The translations under genes and the position numbers were made by a program. A DNA stretch of 64,000 nucleotides from Sediminibacterium sp. Lineage in GTDB: Bacteria > Bacteroidota > Bacteroidia > Chitinophagales > Chitinophagaceae. Location of the stretch: the NCBI GenBank assembly GCA_017537025.1, contig JAFWCB010000004.1, positions 1-64,000 on the forward strand, given 5' to 3'. Shown one piece after another: positions 55,202 through 64,000 of this stretch. The notes under the pieces were generated by a model. The model saw nothing but the letters and a program-made list of their open reading frames with translations. It searched no databases and was not told the DNA's origin. How positions within the stretch are numbered: the first letter of the stretch is position 1; every line of letters starts with the position of its first letter.

Positions 55202-56314
55202 TTATAATGCCAAGAATTGGTCATGGATATAATCAACTACTTTAACCAAACTATTGGTTTCTTTGAATATTTTTAGCTGTCTATCAGCCCCTGTGCCAGT
55301 AGTAAAGATTTTATCAATATTTTGATGGATGACTTCTCTACTTCCCAAATGATCTACCACATCATCTACAAAATCCATTAGTTCAAAAATAAGTGCACGG
55401 GTATCTACCTCAGCTTCTTTTCCAAAGTCGATCAACTTACCATCGATCCCATATCTGCTTGCCCTCCATTTATTTTCATTGAGCAAGGAGCGTTGGTAGA
55501 TCATATAATTCATATTCTGGCTACGTAGTTTATAAATTTTAGCGCATATCGCTTGAAAAAGCGCTGCGATAACCATTGTTTCATTGATCGTCATGGGCAC
55601 ATCGCAAATGCGAAATTCAACTGTATTAAAGAAAGGGTGTACGCGTAGATCCCACCAAATTTTCTTGGCATTATCGATACAATTAGTTTTGATAAGTAAA
55701 TTGACATAATTCTCATAGGCTTCAAAACTTTCAAAATAATCGGGGATGCCTGTACGTGGGAATTTATCAAATACTTTGGTACGGAAAGATTTATAACCGG
55801 TTTCTCTAGATTCCCAAAAAGGGGAGTTTGTACTTAATGCGTACACATGTGGAAGAAAGTAACGCGCCGTATTAGCTATATGAATAGCCATTTTACGATC
55901 TTCCATGCCTACGTGTACATGTAGACCAAAAATTAGATTGCTTCTAGCAGCTTCTTGTAACTCATTCACAATTTGATTATAGCGAACATGATCAGTAATT
56001 AATTGGTTCTCCCAATGGCTGAAAGGGTGAGTTCCCGAAGCTCCTACCCACAAACCTAATTGACCGGCTATTTCTGAGATATTTCCTCTTAATCCGGCCA
56101 CATCTTTAAAAGCTTCATGGATATCTTTACAAATATCTGTACCCACTTCAACTACAGCCTGATGCATTTCGGCCTTTACTTTATCCTTTAATAAATCCTG
56201 ACCTAATTTTACAATCTGTTGCTCATGGCTTTTCAATTCCCGTGTTTGGGGATCTAGCACCATATACTCTTCTTCAACACCTAATGTGAAGTGACTATAA
56301 CTAATGTTTCCCAT
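55202..56314 (-). CDS. GCS2-family carboxylate-amine ligase (YbdK-like)
   Basis: A 370-residue glutamine-synthetase-fold ligase that joins a carboxylate to an amine using ATP. Family marks are LGVEEEYMVLDPQTREL (metal-binding Glu residues near 12-16), the N-terminal METHQ-like stretch AEMHQAVVEVGTDIC, GASGTHPF, and GLHVHVGM (His metal ligands near 130-136). YbdK of E. coli shows weak glutamate-cysteine ligase activity, but members in operons with ATP-grasp enzymes probably make other products. It follows the ATP-grasp gene by 18 nt; both are minus strand. Confidence 0.9.
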   Translation of the reverse strand: MGNISYSHFTLGVEEEYMVLDPQTRELKSHEQQIVKLGQDLLKDKVKAEMHQAVVEVGTDICKDIHEAFKDVAGLRGNISEIAGQLGLWVGASGTHPFSHWENQLITDHVRYNQIVNELQEAARSNLIFGLHVHVGMEDRKMAIHIANTARYFLPHVYALSTNSPFWESRETGYKSFRTKVFDKFPRTGIPDYFESFEAYENYVNLLIKTNCIDNAKKIWWDLRVHPFFNTVEFRICDVPMTINETMVIAALFQAICAKIYKLRSQNMNYMIYQRSLLNENKWRASRYGIDGKLIDFGKEAEVDTRALIFELMDFVDDVVDHLGSREVIHQNIDKIFTTGTGADRQLKIFKETNSLVKVVDYIHDQFLAL

Positions 56315-56332
56315 GTTCGTTAGCTCAAATGA

Positions 56333-57286
56333 TTAATACAATTTTATTCCTGCGCTGCTTCTTTTGATATACTCACCCCAGGTAAGATTATCGGCTCCCT
56401 CTTTTTGATTTTGTGCTTTCTCAATAGCAAATGTGGCAGCCGTTTCAACTACCCAGTCGAAGTTTTCTTGTCCAACACTTTTAATATCGGCATCAGGAGC
56501 TGGGTTGCAAAAATCAATAGCATAGGGTACACCATCTCTTAATGCAAGTTCTACGGTATTGAAATCGTATCCCAAATATTTATTGATACGTAGTACGATA
56601 TCGGTCATCATAGCCAACTTTTCTGCAGAGGGTTTGAAATCGGCTACATATCTTAAGTGGTGTGGGTTTCGCGGCTCATAACTCATAATCCGTACATATT
56701 TACCACCAATACAATAACAGCGATAATATTCTTCAAAAATAATTTCTTCCTGTAGTAGCATCACCAATTGTTCTGTTTCTGCATGCTTTTCAAAAAAATC
56801 GTTCATATCGGTAAGCTTGTAAACATTTTTCCATCCTCCACCTGCAAAAGGTTTCATATAGGCGGGGAAGCCCACATATTTAAAAATACCTTCCCAATCT
56901 AGTGGGTAAGATAAATTACTGAAAGATTGCTCGGATGTATCTGTAGGTAAGTCGCGTGAAGGAAGAATAACGGTTTTAGGAACCGGCACATCGATTTTAG
57001 TGGCCAAGCAATTATTGAAAAACTTTTCATCAGCACTCCACCAGAAAGGGTTATTTATCACAGCCGTACCACATAACGCTGCATTTTTTAAGAAAGCGCG
57101 GTAAAAGGGAACATCTTGGCTAATTCTATCCACTATCACAGCATAGCCACTGCTCTCACCCTGTAATACTTTATCAATCTTTACTGGCTCGGCAATGATA
57201 CCGGGAATATTCTTGCTATTTATCCGTTCTACAAACGCATTGGGGAAACTTCTTTCCTGACCAAAAAGGATACCAATTTTTTTCAT
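56333..57286 (-). CDS. RimK-like ATP-grasp ligase
   Basis: A 317-residue ATP-grasp fold protein. ATP-binding segments are FPAYMKPFAGGGWKNVYKL (Lys of the ATP-grasp N-loop) and VMLLQEEIIFEEYYRCYCIG. The metal-binding C-terminal strands are YDFNTVELALRDGVPYAIDF, then CNPAPDAD. The N-terminus MKKIGILFGQERSFP is a substrate-binding subdomain. The family activates a carboxylate as acyl-phosphate and couples it to an amine or thiol. It is first in a two-gene operon with the GCS2 ligase, and divergent from an esterase gene across a 100-nt gap. Product unknown. Confidence 0.85.
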   Translation of the reverse strand: MKKIGILFGQERSFPNAFVERINSKNIPGIIAEPVKIDKVLQGESSGYAVIVDRISQDVPFYRAFLKNAALCGTAVINNPFWWSADEKFFNNCLATKIDVPVPKTVILPSRDLPTDTSEQSFSNLSYPLDWEGIFKYVGFPAYMKPFAGGGWKNVYKLTDMNDFFEKHAETEQLVMLLQEEIIFEEYYRCYCIGGKYVRIMSYEPRNPHHLRYVADFKPSAEKLAMMTDIVLRINKYLGYDFNTVELALRDGVPYAIDFCNPAPDADIKSVGQENFDWVVETAATFAIEKAQNQKEGADNLTWGEYIKRSSAGIKLY

Positions 57287-57343
57287 AATGAGAAGTTTGT
57301 TGTTCGTTGTAATATAAGATTAAATCAAAAAGTAACAAAAAAC

Positions 57344-57381
57344 TTGAATTGTTTTTTATGTTTATCAAATTCCTACATTTG
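57344..57381 (+). promoter_or_regulatory. Promoter of the esterase gene, in the shared divergent gap
   Basis: TACATTTG at 57374-57381 is an exact -7 box. TTG occurs at 57349-57351, giving a 22-nt spacer (or 57344-57346). The ATG at 57387 follows five bases after the box, again near-leaderless. The gap also has to hold the ATP-grasp promoter on the other strand. Confidence 0.5.
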
Positions 57382-57386
57382 AAACC

Positions 57387-58208
57387 ATGGTAAAAGAAAG
57401 TGGAACCAAGGCAGCTGCCATTTTAGTGGAGCAAACTGTTATTTACTCCGATTATTTAGAGCGAGAAGTGATATTCGATGCGTATTTACCTTCGAGCACG
57501 AATAAGCCTGAACAGTTGAGTTTATTACTCATTAATGACGGGCAAGATCTTCCTAAAATGCCCTTTGATGAAATATTGGGTTCCTTAATTGCGAATAAAC
57601 TGATTGAGCCTATTATATGCATTGGTATTCATTGTGGTGTTGAAAGAAAATTGGAGTATGGTACTGCTTATTCTGCTGATTTTAAAAATAGGGGTAGTAA
57701 GGCTGGTTTATACACGAAATTTTTATTTGATGAGTTGATGCCTTTTATTCGGAAGAAATACCAAACCCCTTCTTTTAAGGATAAATCTTTCGCAGGATTT
57801 TCATTAGGGGCCTTAAGTGCGCTGGATATAGTCTGGAATCATGCGAGTGAATTTAGAAAAGTAGGCGTTTTTAGTGGATCTCTTTGGTGGAGAAGAAAGA
57901 GTTATGAGGATGGTTATGATGAAGAAAATGATCGCTTGATGCATTTACAAATTCGCAAGGGTGTATTTAACCCTTGGTTGCAATTTTTTATTGAATGCGG
58001 CGCCTTAGATGAAACGGCAGATAGAAATAAGAATGGAGTGATAGATGCTATAGATGATGCGCTTGACTTGATTATTGCCTTAAAAGCAAAAGGCTATACA
58101 GATGAGCATATCCGTTATTTGGAATTAGAAGAGGGAAAGCACGATGTTGAGACCTGGGCTAAGGCTTTTCCTGAATTTTTAAAGTGGGGGTGGGGGGTAA
58201 GTAAATAA
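57387..58208 (+). CDS. Esterase (PF00756-like alpha/beta hydrolase) with a Ca-binding-like loop
   Basis: A 273-residue alpha/beta hydrolase without a signal peptide, hence likely cytoplasmic. The nucleophile elbow is FAGFSLGALSAL with Ser139. Asp and His candidates lie in ECGALDETADRNKNGVIDAI near 212-231 and EGKHDVETW near 251. DRNKNGVIDAIDD resembles an EF-hand/dockerin-type calcium loop. The family covers esterase D, trehalose mycolyltransferase-like and Fes-like siderophore esterases; the substrate is unknown. It is divergent from two ligase genes and terminated by a 20-bp palindrome. Confidence 0.8.
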   Translation: MVKESGTKAAAILVEQTVIYSDYLEREVIFDAYLPSSTNKPEQLSLLLINDGQDLPKMPFDEILGSLIANKLIEPIICIGIHCGVERKLEYGTAYSADFKNRGSKAGLYTKFLFDELMPFIRKKYQTPSFKDKSFAGFSLGALSALDIVWNHASEFRKVGVFSGSLWWRRKSYEDGYDEENDRLMHLQIRKGVFNPWLQFFIECGALDETADRNKNGVIDAIDDALDLIIALKAKGYTDEHIRYLELEEGKHDVETWAKAFPEFLKWGWGVSK

Positions 58209-58246
58209 ATAAAAAGACCCGGCCATATGGCCGGGTCTTTTTATTT
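58207..58246. terminator. Bidirectional terminator with a 20-bp perfect stem
   Basis: AAATAAAAAGACCCGGCCAT (58207-58226) is the exact reverse complement of ATGGCCGGGTCTTTTTATTT (58227-58246). Both flanks carry T-runs in the proper strand, serving the esterase and the convergent TonB gene. Confidence 0.92.
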
Positions 58247-58265
58247 TATGATTGTCGTTGATCTC

Positions 58266-61200
58266 TTAGAAGATATAACGGATACCGAACTGAGCACTCC
58301 AAACATCAACTAAGCTAGTACCTTTTCTGGTAGTAGTATAGTTTAAGCTGTTATTCACTCTATTCATTCTGAAGGTAGGAATACCGTTCGCATCTACGCC
58401 AACTGCAGCAAGAGGCTGGGTGGTGTTAAATGCGTAACCTACGCCGGAATTATGATTGATCAGATTTCCGATATTGAATATATCAGCTCTTAATTGAATG
58501 GTGTGGCGATTCTTACCAACATTCGTAAATAAATCAAGTTGAGCAGAAAAATCCATACGCACTACATATGGTAACAAACCTCCATTTCTATCAACAACTT
58601 TACCACGGTTTTTGCTTAAGTAAGGATCCTGATTGATGAAGGCATCAAACGCATCTTTTTGCTGTTGAACTGTAAATGCCGGGGCTGAAGAGGTAGCTGC
58701 AATCGGCAAAAAATTCATCTCATCCTGATTACGTGGAACATATAACAAGTCGTTTCCGCTCACACCATCTCCGTTCATATCACCACTATAGGTATAGCTG
58801 TAACGACCTTGATTCTGTGATTGTCCGAATAATGATAAAGTTAACGCAGAGAATTTGGTGAATTCAATTTTATAATTCACATTACCGATTACCCGATTGC
58901 GAATTTCATTATCACTGAAAGCAATATCAGGACTATTATTACCCTTTACACTATTAATCGCAGTCCATGATGAAGAAGCGATTGAGCCTGGGCTTAAGAA
59001 ATCGCGAGCTCTTGTATAAGTATAAGCAATCATCCAGCCTAATCCTTTTGCACGTACTGGCTTCTCAATTTTGAAAGTTCCAGCCAGTGAACCACCAAAA
59101 GGACCGCTGTACATTTGAATAGCATCAGTTATATTAGGGTTAATACGAATGGCGTTATTGAGCGGGGTACCGGATAAACCAATTCCTGCAAAACGAGGGC
59201 GTTGATCAGGACCCGCGAAAGTAGTAGTAGCACTTCTTAAGTTAGCATTATAATAACCAATGTTCGATAAGCTTTGTGTAAAGATCACCTCTCCTGAAAC
59301 AATGATATCCTTGTACACTCTTTGGTCAATTCCTAAGTTTGCTCTTAACACTTGAGGGAAGCGGAAAGAAGGATCTGTAGTGGCAATATTATACGAAGAC
59401 GCTGGACTGCCCGGATTTGGTGCAAAGCTTGCATAATTCGCTGGCGTTCCAGGGTTGAAAGGGAAAGCAGCCGTATTATTTGTATTAACGCCACCATTCA
59501 ACACACCATTATTACCAAGTTGGTTACTCACAAATACAAATGGAGGGCGACCGGTAAATAAACCTACACCACCACGAATTTGAGTTGATTTATCTCCTTT
59601 AATATCGTAGTTAAAACCAATTCTAGGAGAAATCATCAATTTAGCGGAGGGTAAATTAGAGGTGCTAACTTTAATAGAACTTCCATTTTGATCTACAAAA
59701 CTATACCCATCTACTTGTGTGTTTGTATAGCCTGATCCCACAAAATAGGGGAGTTCAAAACGAACACCATAAGTGATATTCAAATTAGATTCTAAATTCA
59801 ATTCATCTTGAATATAAGCTGCCCACTGGCGAGCTTTAGTGGTTACTAACCATGGACCACCGCCAGGTAAATTACTAAAGTTAGCACGGTAGTTACGCAT
59901 AAATACCGGACTAAAAGTTTGACTTGGATTCGCCAAATAAGCATCACCTGCTGTAAAGAAATCCTGAATACTATTAAAAGTATAAACACCATTAATCAGT
60001 GGGGTAAAACCATTAGTAAATGTGAAACTTTCAAAAGAAAGTCCTGCTGTAATGGTATGCTTCCCCTGGTAAACGGTAAGATTGTCACTAAACTGCCAAG
60101 TATCTGTATTTAACAAATTGTTTGGTGTAAACGGATCATTACCAAATGAAATATAGTTAAGGCTTTGCGCAGTTTGCGTAGACGGAACTGTACTAGTTGG
60201 ACTAGTAGGCACAGCTGTTAATGGACTTGAATTATCCTGAATATCTACCATCGGGAAATTACCCCCTTTTAATGCCCGGAAATCTCTATTAGCAGTATAT
60301 CCAAAAGTTAATTCATTGCTTACCTTATTACTAAAGCGACTATTTAATTGTCCAATAATACCATAGATATTATTATTGATTTCGTACGCTGAATTAGAAA
60401 AAGATAAAGAGTTTACACCCGGACCACGTGAACCGTTCGTTGTATTACTACTACTAACACCCACATCTCTCTTGGATAACAATAAGTTACCACGTACACT
60501 TAATTTGTGTTTATCGTTGATATTCCAATCAAAACGGGCAACAGCTTTATCGCTCTTTGTTACAAAAGGATAACCCTGATAGCTTCCTGGATCATAGTTA
60601 AATTTGGTTTTTAAATACGTAGATATGGCATCTAAATCTGATACTTTAACACGAGAAATATTACCAGTAATAGGGCTGGCACCATTGCTGGCATCGGCAA
60701 CAAAAGTACTACCAACATCATTTCTTCTCTCCCCTTCATAGTTCAAGAAATAAAACAATTTATTTTTGATAATAGCACCACCAATGCTGGCTCCAAATTG
60801 TTTAACGTCAAAATCAGTGGTTACTACATCTTGCTTACCACCTGCACCTGCTTTTGTACCTACATAGCTTTGATTACGCTGATTATAAAACGCAGTTCCA
60901 TGGATTGTATTAGTACCACTCTTTGTAACGGCGTTAATACTAGCTCCGGTAAAACCTGCATCTCTTAAGTTATAAGGGGATACGTTAATTTGGATTTCCT
61001 GAATAGCGTCTAAAGAAATAGGAGCAGAGTTTGTTTGCCCACCATTCAATGCACTTAAGCCAAATGAGTTATTAAAAATAGAACCATCTAATGTAAAGTT
61101 AATAGCACGATTATCTTGACCTGCAAAAGATAGCCCATTCGATTGTGGTACCAAACGAGTTATATCTGTAACGTTACGATTGATCGTTGGCAAAGAACTA

Positions 61201-61643
61201 ATTAAGCGCGAGTTAATATTTGTTGAAGCACCTTTGCGGTCTTTAGAAATGAGTGCAGCTCTTTTATTTGCAGCACCACTAACTACAACTTCTTGTAATT
61301 GGGTTGAATTGTCTTGTAAAGATACATCTAAAACAGTAGGTTCTCCCAATTGAACAACAACATCACTTACTACTTCTGGTTTTAGCCCTACATAGGAAAT
61401 AGTGATTTTGTATGGGCCACCAACACGCAAACCAGGAACAGTAAATTTACCTGAAGCTGTAGATACCGATTTGTACTTTGAACCAGAGGGTTCATGAATC
61501 ACCTCAACAGAGGCTCCTACTAAAGCTAAGTTTTTTGCATCTTTCACCGTTCCGGTAATGGTACCGGTGGTTACTTGCGCCATGGAGATAGTGGCTGATA
61601 GGAACGCTACTAAAACCAACGAAAGTTGCTTAAAAATTCTCAT
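58266..61643 (-). CDS. Oar-like TonB-dependent receptor
   Basis: A 1125-residue outer membrane receptor with signal peptide (MRIFKQLSLVLVAFLSATIS, then MAQ) and a carboxypeptidase-like domain (TTGTITGTVKDAKNLALVGA, near 26-112). LQEVVVSG precedes the plug (ITRLVPQSNGLSFAGQDNRA, then INFTLDGSIFNNSFG), and the barrel ends SAQFGIRYIF. The large size and the NLRDAGFTGASINAVTKSGT motif fit the Oar/CirA-like group rather than SusC; no SusD lies beside it. A minus-strand box GATATTTG with TTTG 21 nt upstream probably is its promoter. A tandem paralogue follows at 61841. Confidence 0.92.
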   Translation of the reverse strand: MRIFKQLSLVLVAFLSATISMAQVTTGTITGTVKDAKNLALVGASVEVIHEPSGSKYKSVSTASGKFTVPGLRVGGPYKITISYVGLKPEVVSDVVVQLGEPTVLDVSLQDNSTQLQEVVVSGAANKRAALISKDRKGASTNINSRLISSLPTINRNVTDITRLVPQSNGLSFAGQDNRAINFTLDGSIFNNSFGLSALNGGQTNSAPISLDAIQEIQINVSPYNLRDAGFTGASINAVTKSGTNTIHGTAFYNQRNQSYVGTKAGAGGKQDVVTTDFDVKQFGASIGGAIIKNKLFYFLNYEGERRNDVGSTFVADASNGASPITGNISRVKVSDLDAISTYLKTKFNYDPGSYQGYPFVTKSDKAVARFDWNINDKHKLSVRGNLLLSKRDVGVSSSNTTNGSRGPGVNSLSFSNSAYEINNNIYGIIGQLNSRFSNKVSNELTFGYTANRDFRALKGGNFPMVDIQDNSSPLTAVPTSPTSTVPSTQTAQSLNYISFGNDPFTPNNLLNTDTWQFSDNLTVYQGKHTITAGLSFESFTFTNGFTPLINGVYTFNSIQDFFTAGDAYLANPSQTFSPVFMRNYRANFSNLPGGGPWLVTTKARQWAAYIQDELNLESNLNITYGVRFELPYFVGSGYTNTQVDGYSFVDQNGSSIKVSTSNLPSAKLMISPRIGFNYDIKGDKSTQIRGGVGLFTGRPPFVFVSNQLGNNGVLNGGVNTNNTAAFPFNPGTPANYASFAPNPGSPASSYNIATTDPSFRFPQVLRANLGIDQRVYKDIIVSGEVIFTQSLSNIGYYNANLRSATTTFAGPDQRPRFAGIGLSGTPLNNAIRINPNITDAIQMYSGPFGGSLAGTFKIEKPVRAKGLGWMIAYTYTRARDFLSPGSIASSSWTAINSVKGNNSPDIAFSDNEIRNRVIGNVNYKIEFTKFSALTLSLFGQSQNQGRYSYTYSGDMNGDGVSGNDLLYVPRNQDEMNFLPIAATSSAPAFTVQQQKDAFDAFINQDPYLSKNRGKVVDRNGGLLPYVVRMDFSAQLDLFTNVGKNRHTIQLRADIFNIGNLINHNSGVGYAFNTTQPLAAVGVDANGIPTFRMNRVNNSLNYTTTRKGTSLVDVWSAQFGIRYIF

Positions 61644-61662
61644 AATCTTTGTTTTGATGCGG

Positions 61663-61695
61663 CAAATATCTAACTTTCATAGGTTTGCCTCCAAA
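61663..61695 (-). promoter_or_regulatory. Candidate promoter of the Oar-like receptor gene
   Basis: On the minus strand TTTG (61692-61695) is followed after 21 nt by GATATTTG (61663-61670), close to TAnnTTTG; the start codon is 20 nt further. The rest of 61644-61840 is AT-rich with no gene. Confidence 0.5.
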
Positions 61696-61840
61696 AAAAC
61701 GTTAAAATAATGATTTCATAATACGCTGCATAAGGTGAAAAGATTGCTATTAATTCCTAATTAATTTCATAAGTTGTTCATAATCAATTATTAACAACTA
61801 TTAATTATTAACTATTTGATGTTAATTAGTTATAATATTG

Positions 61841-64000
61841 TTAATAAAAAGATAGCTTCAAACCCGCCTTTATGTATGGGAATTGATCCATTTCTGGACT
61901 AACCCTTGTAGGTGCCGGCAACCCCTTGCTAAAAAGCAAGTTTGGATCAATACTATAAGTTGGAGTATAGTTACCGTTTGTATAACCCATGAAATGGATC
62001 AGTTTTACTTGATTCTTTCCAAATAAGTTTGTTTTATTGATCGTTTTATTTATCCATGCTTGTATATTAAAAATTGAAATATAACTATGTAAGTACATTT
62101 TATTGCGATATAGTTTAACCGATACATCATAGCTAAGGTTTAGATTACACTGATGAAAAAATGGATGTCTGCTCCCATTTCTTTCTGCATATAAACCTCT
62201 TCTTTTATTCAGATAAGCATTACCATCTATAAAACTGTTTAATAATTCTTTTTGTACTTCTGCCGTGTAGTAATATTGTTCAGATATTATTGGAACGAAT
62301 AATTGCTTTTCTAAGTCCTTTTTTGTTGGTATATATATTAAATCAAAACCTGGAGTATTGATGGCATCTTGCACCATCGATTTTTCTCCATATACATAAC
62401 TAAATGGACTTCCTGATCTGCCATGATATTCGATTTGCAAACCCAATTGATGTTTAGCTAATTTAAATGCTCGGTAGAAACGGCATTGAATAATTTGCCC
62501 GATACTAAAATCGGAACGTGCTAAAGAAAGATTATTTCTTCCTCGAACAGACTCATTCAATTTCCATTGATTTGATAACAAACTAAAGTTTCCATCATAT
62601 CGGGTAAAAGCATCTCCAATAAGATAGGCAACATTAAAAGTTGAAAAGTTTATTTGTTTGCGGAGTTGTACTTGGAATTGATAACCGTAACCATTTTGCT
62701 TCTCATTATTTCTCAAAAAATAAATTTCCTGATAACCCCCAACGCTCGTATTTGAGTCATAAACTAATCGCTGATCTGGTCCGCTAAGTTGAATAGTTGG
62801 TGATGGTAATGCAATATTACTAATGGCCATTTCTTCTTTGTTCATGAAGAATAGAAAATCAGTTTGAATGGATAGATTTTTTTTAAAATTTTTCTTCATA
62901 AGTAAAGTAAATTTCCAACTCATCGGCATTTTCAATCCCTTACTAATAAGATTAATAGTAGGCATTGAAAAACTATCCGAAAATTGTGAGGGCTGCCATT
63001 GTACATAAGGATTGGGATTGAAACGAAGCTGCTTTAAACTTGAGTTGCCCGCGCGGAAACTATTATTATTCACCCCATTAAATAGATCTGCACTTGATAA
63101 CCACGCTAATGGAATAGTGCCCGCAAAATAACCCGTGCCTCCCTGCAACAGCCAACCTGTTTTTGTATTTTCATAACTAAATGATATGCGTGGAGCATAA
63201 GCGGGTAATATCTTTGTTGGATCACCTACTTGTGTATTTCCAATATTATGTATGGAACTAATGCTAGGCAATATAGTTTCATTGAAAACTCGATTCGTTA
63301 TTGGTGAATTGGCTAAGTTCTCTACAGTAATTCTTAAACCTGCCTGCACATGCCAGTTACTGTTAAATCTTTTTTCTATTTGCAAAAAAATAGCAGCTCT
63401 GGAATATGATAACGGAGTTGTTTGTTGTGTATAGATATCTCTTTCATAACTACCCGGTTTTTTATTTTGAATAAAATCAGCTAATGAATAATAGAAATAA
63501 GTACCAAAACTATTCGGGTAAAAATGGTTTCTGATTCTTACATGATGTATTTCCATTCCCATGGAATAGGTATGTTTGCTTTCTTCTAACTGAAATTTAT
63601 TGTACAAAAAAAACTGAGTCTGTTTTATGTCATTCTGCATAGCATCAGGTTGATTACCAATGTATATCATTCCTGCTCCATCTAATATTCTTACAGCAGG
63701 AAAAGACATCTGACCGGAAGAAGTATTATCGCTATTTTTATAGATACTTAATAATAGGCGATTACTATTCTTCTTCCACCATTTCTTATATTCTACATTT
63801 CCATATATTACATTACCAAAAAATTGCTTTGCACTATTACTCAAAAAAAGTGAATAAGGAGTACTACTATTATTGTGTATTCGTTCATAACTAAAATGTC
63901 GGACGGAGAATACCAATTTCTGATTTCGAGTCAATAGCCAATCAATCCGTAAGGATAACTTTATATGCTTTCGTAAATCCACAAACTCGGGTTTTCCAAT
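61841..64000 (-). CDS. Second Oar-like TonB-dependent receptor, 5' end beyond the window
   Basis: The last 719 codons of a receptor. The frame is open through the window edge (IGKPEFVDLRKHIKLSLRID and on), so the true start, signal peptide, N-domain and plug lie outside. The visible part is barrel sequence: EYKKWWKKNSNRLLLSIYKN; PAYAPRISFSYENTKTGWLL; the end KAGLKLSFY has the aromatic C-terminus. It shares GPDQR, D-L-(I/L)-Y-(I/V)-P and a FI(D/N)xxxYLxKxRGxxxxRNG stretch with the gene at 58266, showing a divergent tandem paralogue. Ligand unknown. Confidence 0.85.
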   Translation of the reverse strand: MGKPEFVDLRKHIKLSLRIDWLLTRNQKLVFSVRHFSYERIHNNSSTPYSLFLSNSAKQFFGNVIYGNVEYKKWWKKNSNRLLLSIYKNSDNTSSGQMSFPAVRILDGAGMIYIGNQPDAMQNDIKQTQFFLYNKFQLEESKHTYSMGMEIHHVRIRNHFYPNSFGTYFYYSLADFIQNKKPGSYERDIYTQQTTPLSYSRAAIFLQIEKRFNSNWHVQAGLRITVENLANSPITNRVFNETILPSISSIHNIGNTQVGDPTKILPAYAPRISFSYENTKTGWLLQGGTGYFAGTIPLAWLSSADLFNGVNNNSFRAGNSSLKQLRFNPNPYVQWQPSQFSDSFSMPTINLISKGLKMPMSWKFTLLMKKNFKKNLSIQTDFLFFMNKEEMAISNIALPSPTIQLSGPDQRLVYDSNTSVGGYQEIYFLRNNEKQNGYGYQFQVQLRKQINFSTFNVAYLIGDAFTRYDGNFSLLSNQWKLNESVRGRNNLSLARSDFSIGQIIQCRFYRAFKLAKHQLGLQIEYHGRSGSPFSYVYGEKSMVQDAINTPGFDLIYIPTKKDLEKQLFVPIISEQYYYTAEVQKELLNSFIDGNAYLNKRRGLYAERNGSRHPFFHQCNLNLSYDVSVKLYRNKMYLHSYISIFNIQAWINKTINKTNLFGKNQVKLIHFMGYTNGNYTPTYSIDPNLLFSKGLPAPTRVSPEMDQFPYIKAGLKLSFY

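Overview
The window looks like a chromosomal segment of a Bacteroidota member, most probably of the Chitinophagaceae type. Supporting signs are a SusC/SusD pair, several TonB-dependent receptors, families largely confined to this phylum (DUF5683, DUF4954, TIGR03643, DUF4382), many secreted beta-barrel proteins ending in an aromatic residue, TAnnTTTG-type -7 promoter boxes, and weak or absent Shine-Dalgarno sequences. The DNA is moderately AT-rich. Most genes are housekeeping genes. No phage, insertion sequence or CRISPR array was seen.

Layout. 1-5.3 kb: a minus-strand gene train (UPF0173 hydrolase, parA, parB, DUF5683, dapB, Rrf2 regulator, beta-barrel protein) running into the broken 3' end of a threonine-dehydrogenase-like gene. 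5.4-7.7 kb: membrane metallophosphoesterase, TIGR03643 protein and a small barrel. 8.1-11.4 kb: a two-gene operon of a TonB receptor and a multicopper-oxidase lipoprotein, preceded by a 21-bp-phased direct repeat. 11.7-15.8 kb: glmS coupled to a DUF4954 beta-helix protein. 16-17 kb: histidine phosphatase, tRNA-Leu(CAA) and a partial duplication of the tRNA 3' end. 17.4-27.5 kb: hscB, a LYS1-like dehydrogenase, mutS, a SpoU methyltransferase, a UbiA prenyltransferase, ruvX, def and several unknowns. 27.5-37.7 kb: gcvP, a fatty acid hydroxylase, YkgJ, MFS, deoxynucleoside kinase, folK, sppA, an orphan ABC permease and an SRPBCC protein. 37.8-48.3 kb: SusD/SusC, bioA, queG, a serine hydrolase and clpB. 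48.4-55.1 kb: lipoproteins, a dehydrogenase, a Tet-like MFS exporter, and an ECF sigma factor followed by a membrane-anchored beta-barrel protein with three N-terminal repeats. 55.2-58.2 kb: a GCS2 carboxylate-amine ligase and an ATP-grasp ligase, divergent from an esterase. 58.3-64.0 kb: two tandem Oar-like TonB receptors, the second cut by the window end.

The most interesting candidates are the two-ligase plus esterase cluster (a possible small peptide or amide pathway), the sigma factor with its inner-membrane/beta-barrel partner (possible envelope signalling), the metal-related TonB/multicopper oxidase operon with its putative operator, and the duplicated tRNA-Leu 3' end. Small intergenic repeats recur across the window. 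One supplies the end of a coding sequence and another a promoter element. All functional calls come from reading motifs; no database search was run.
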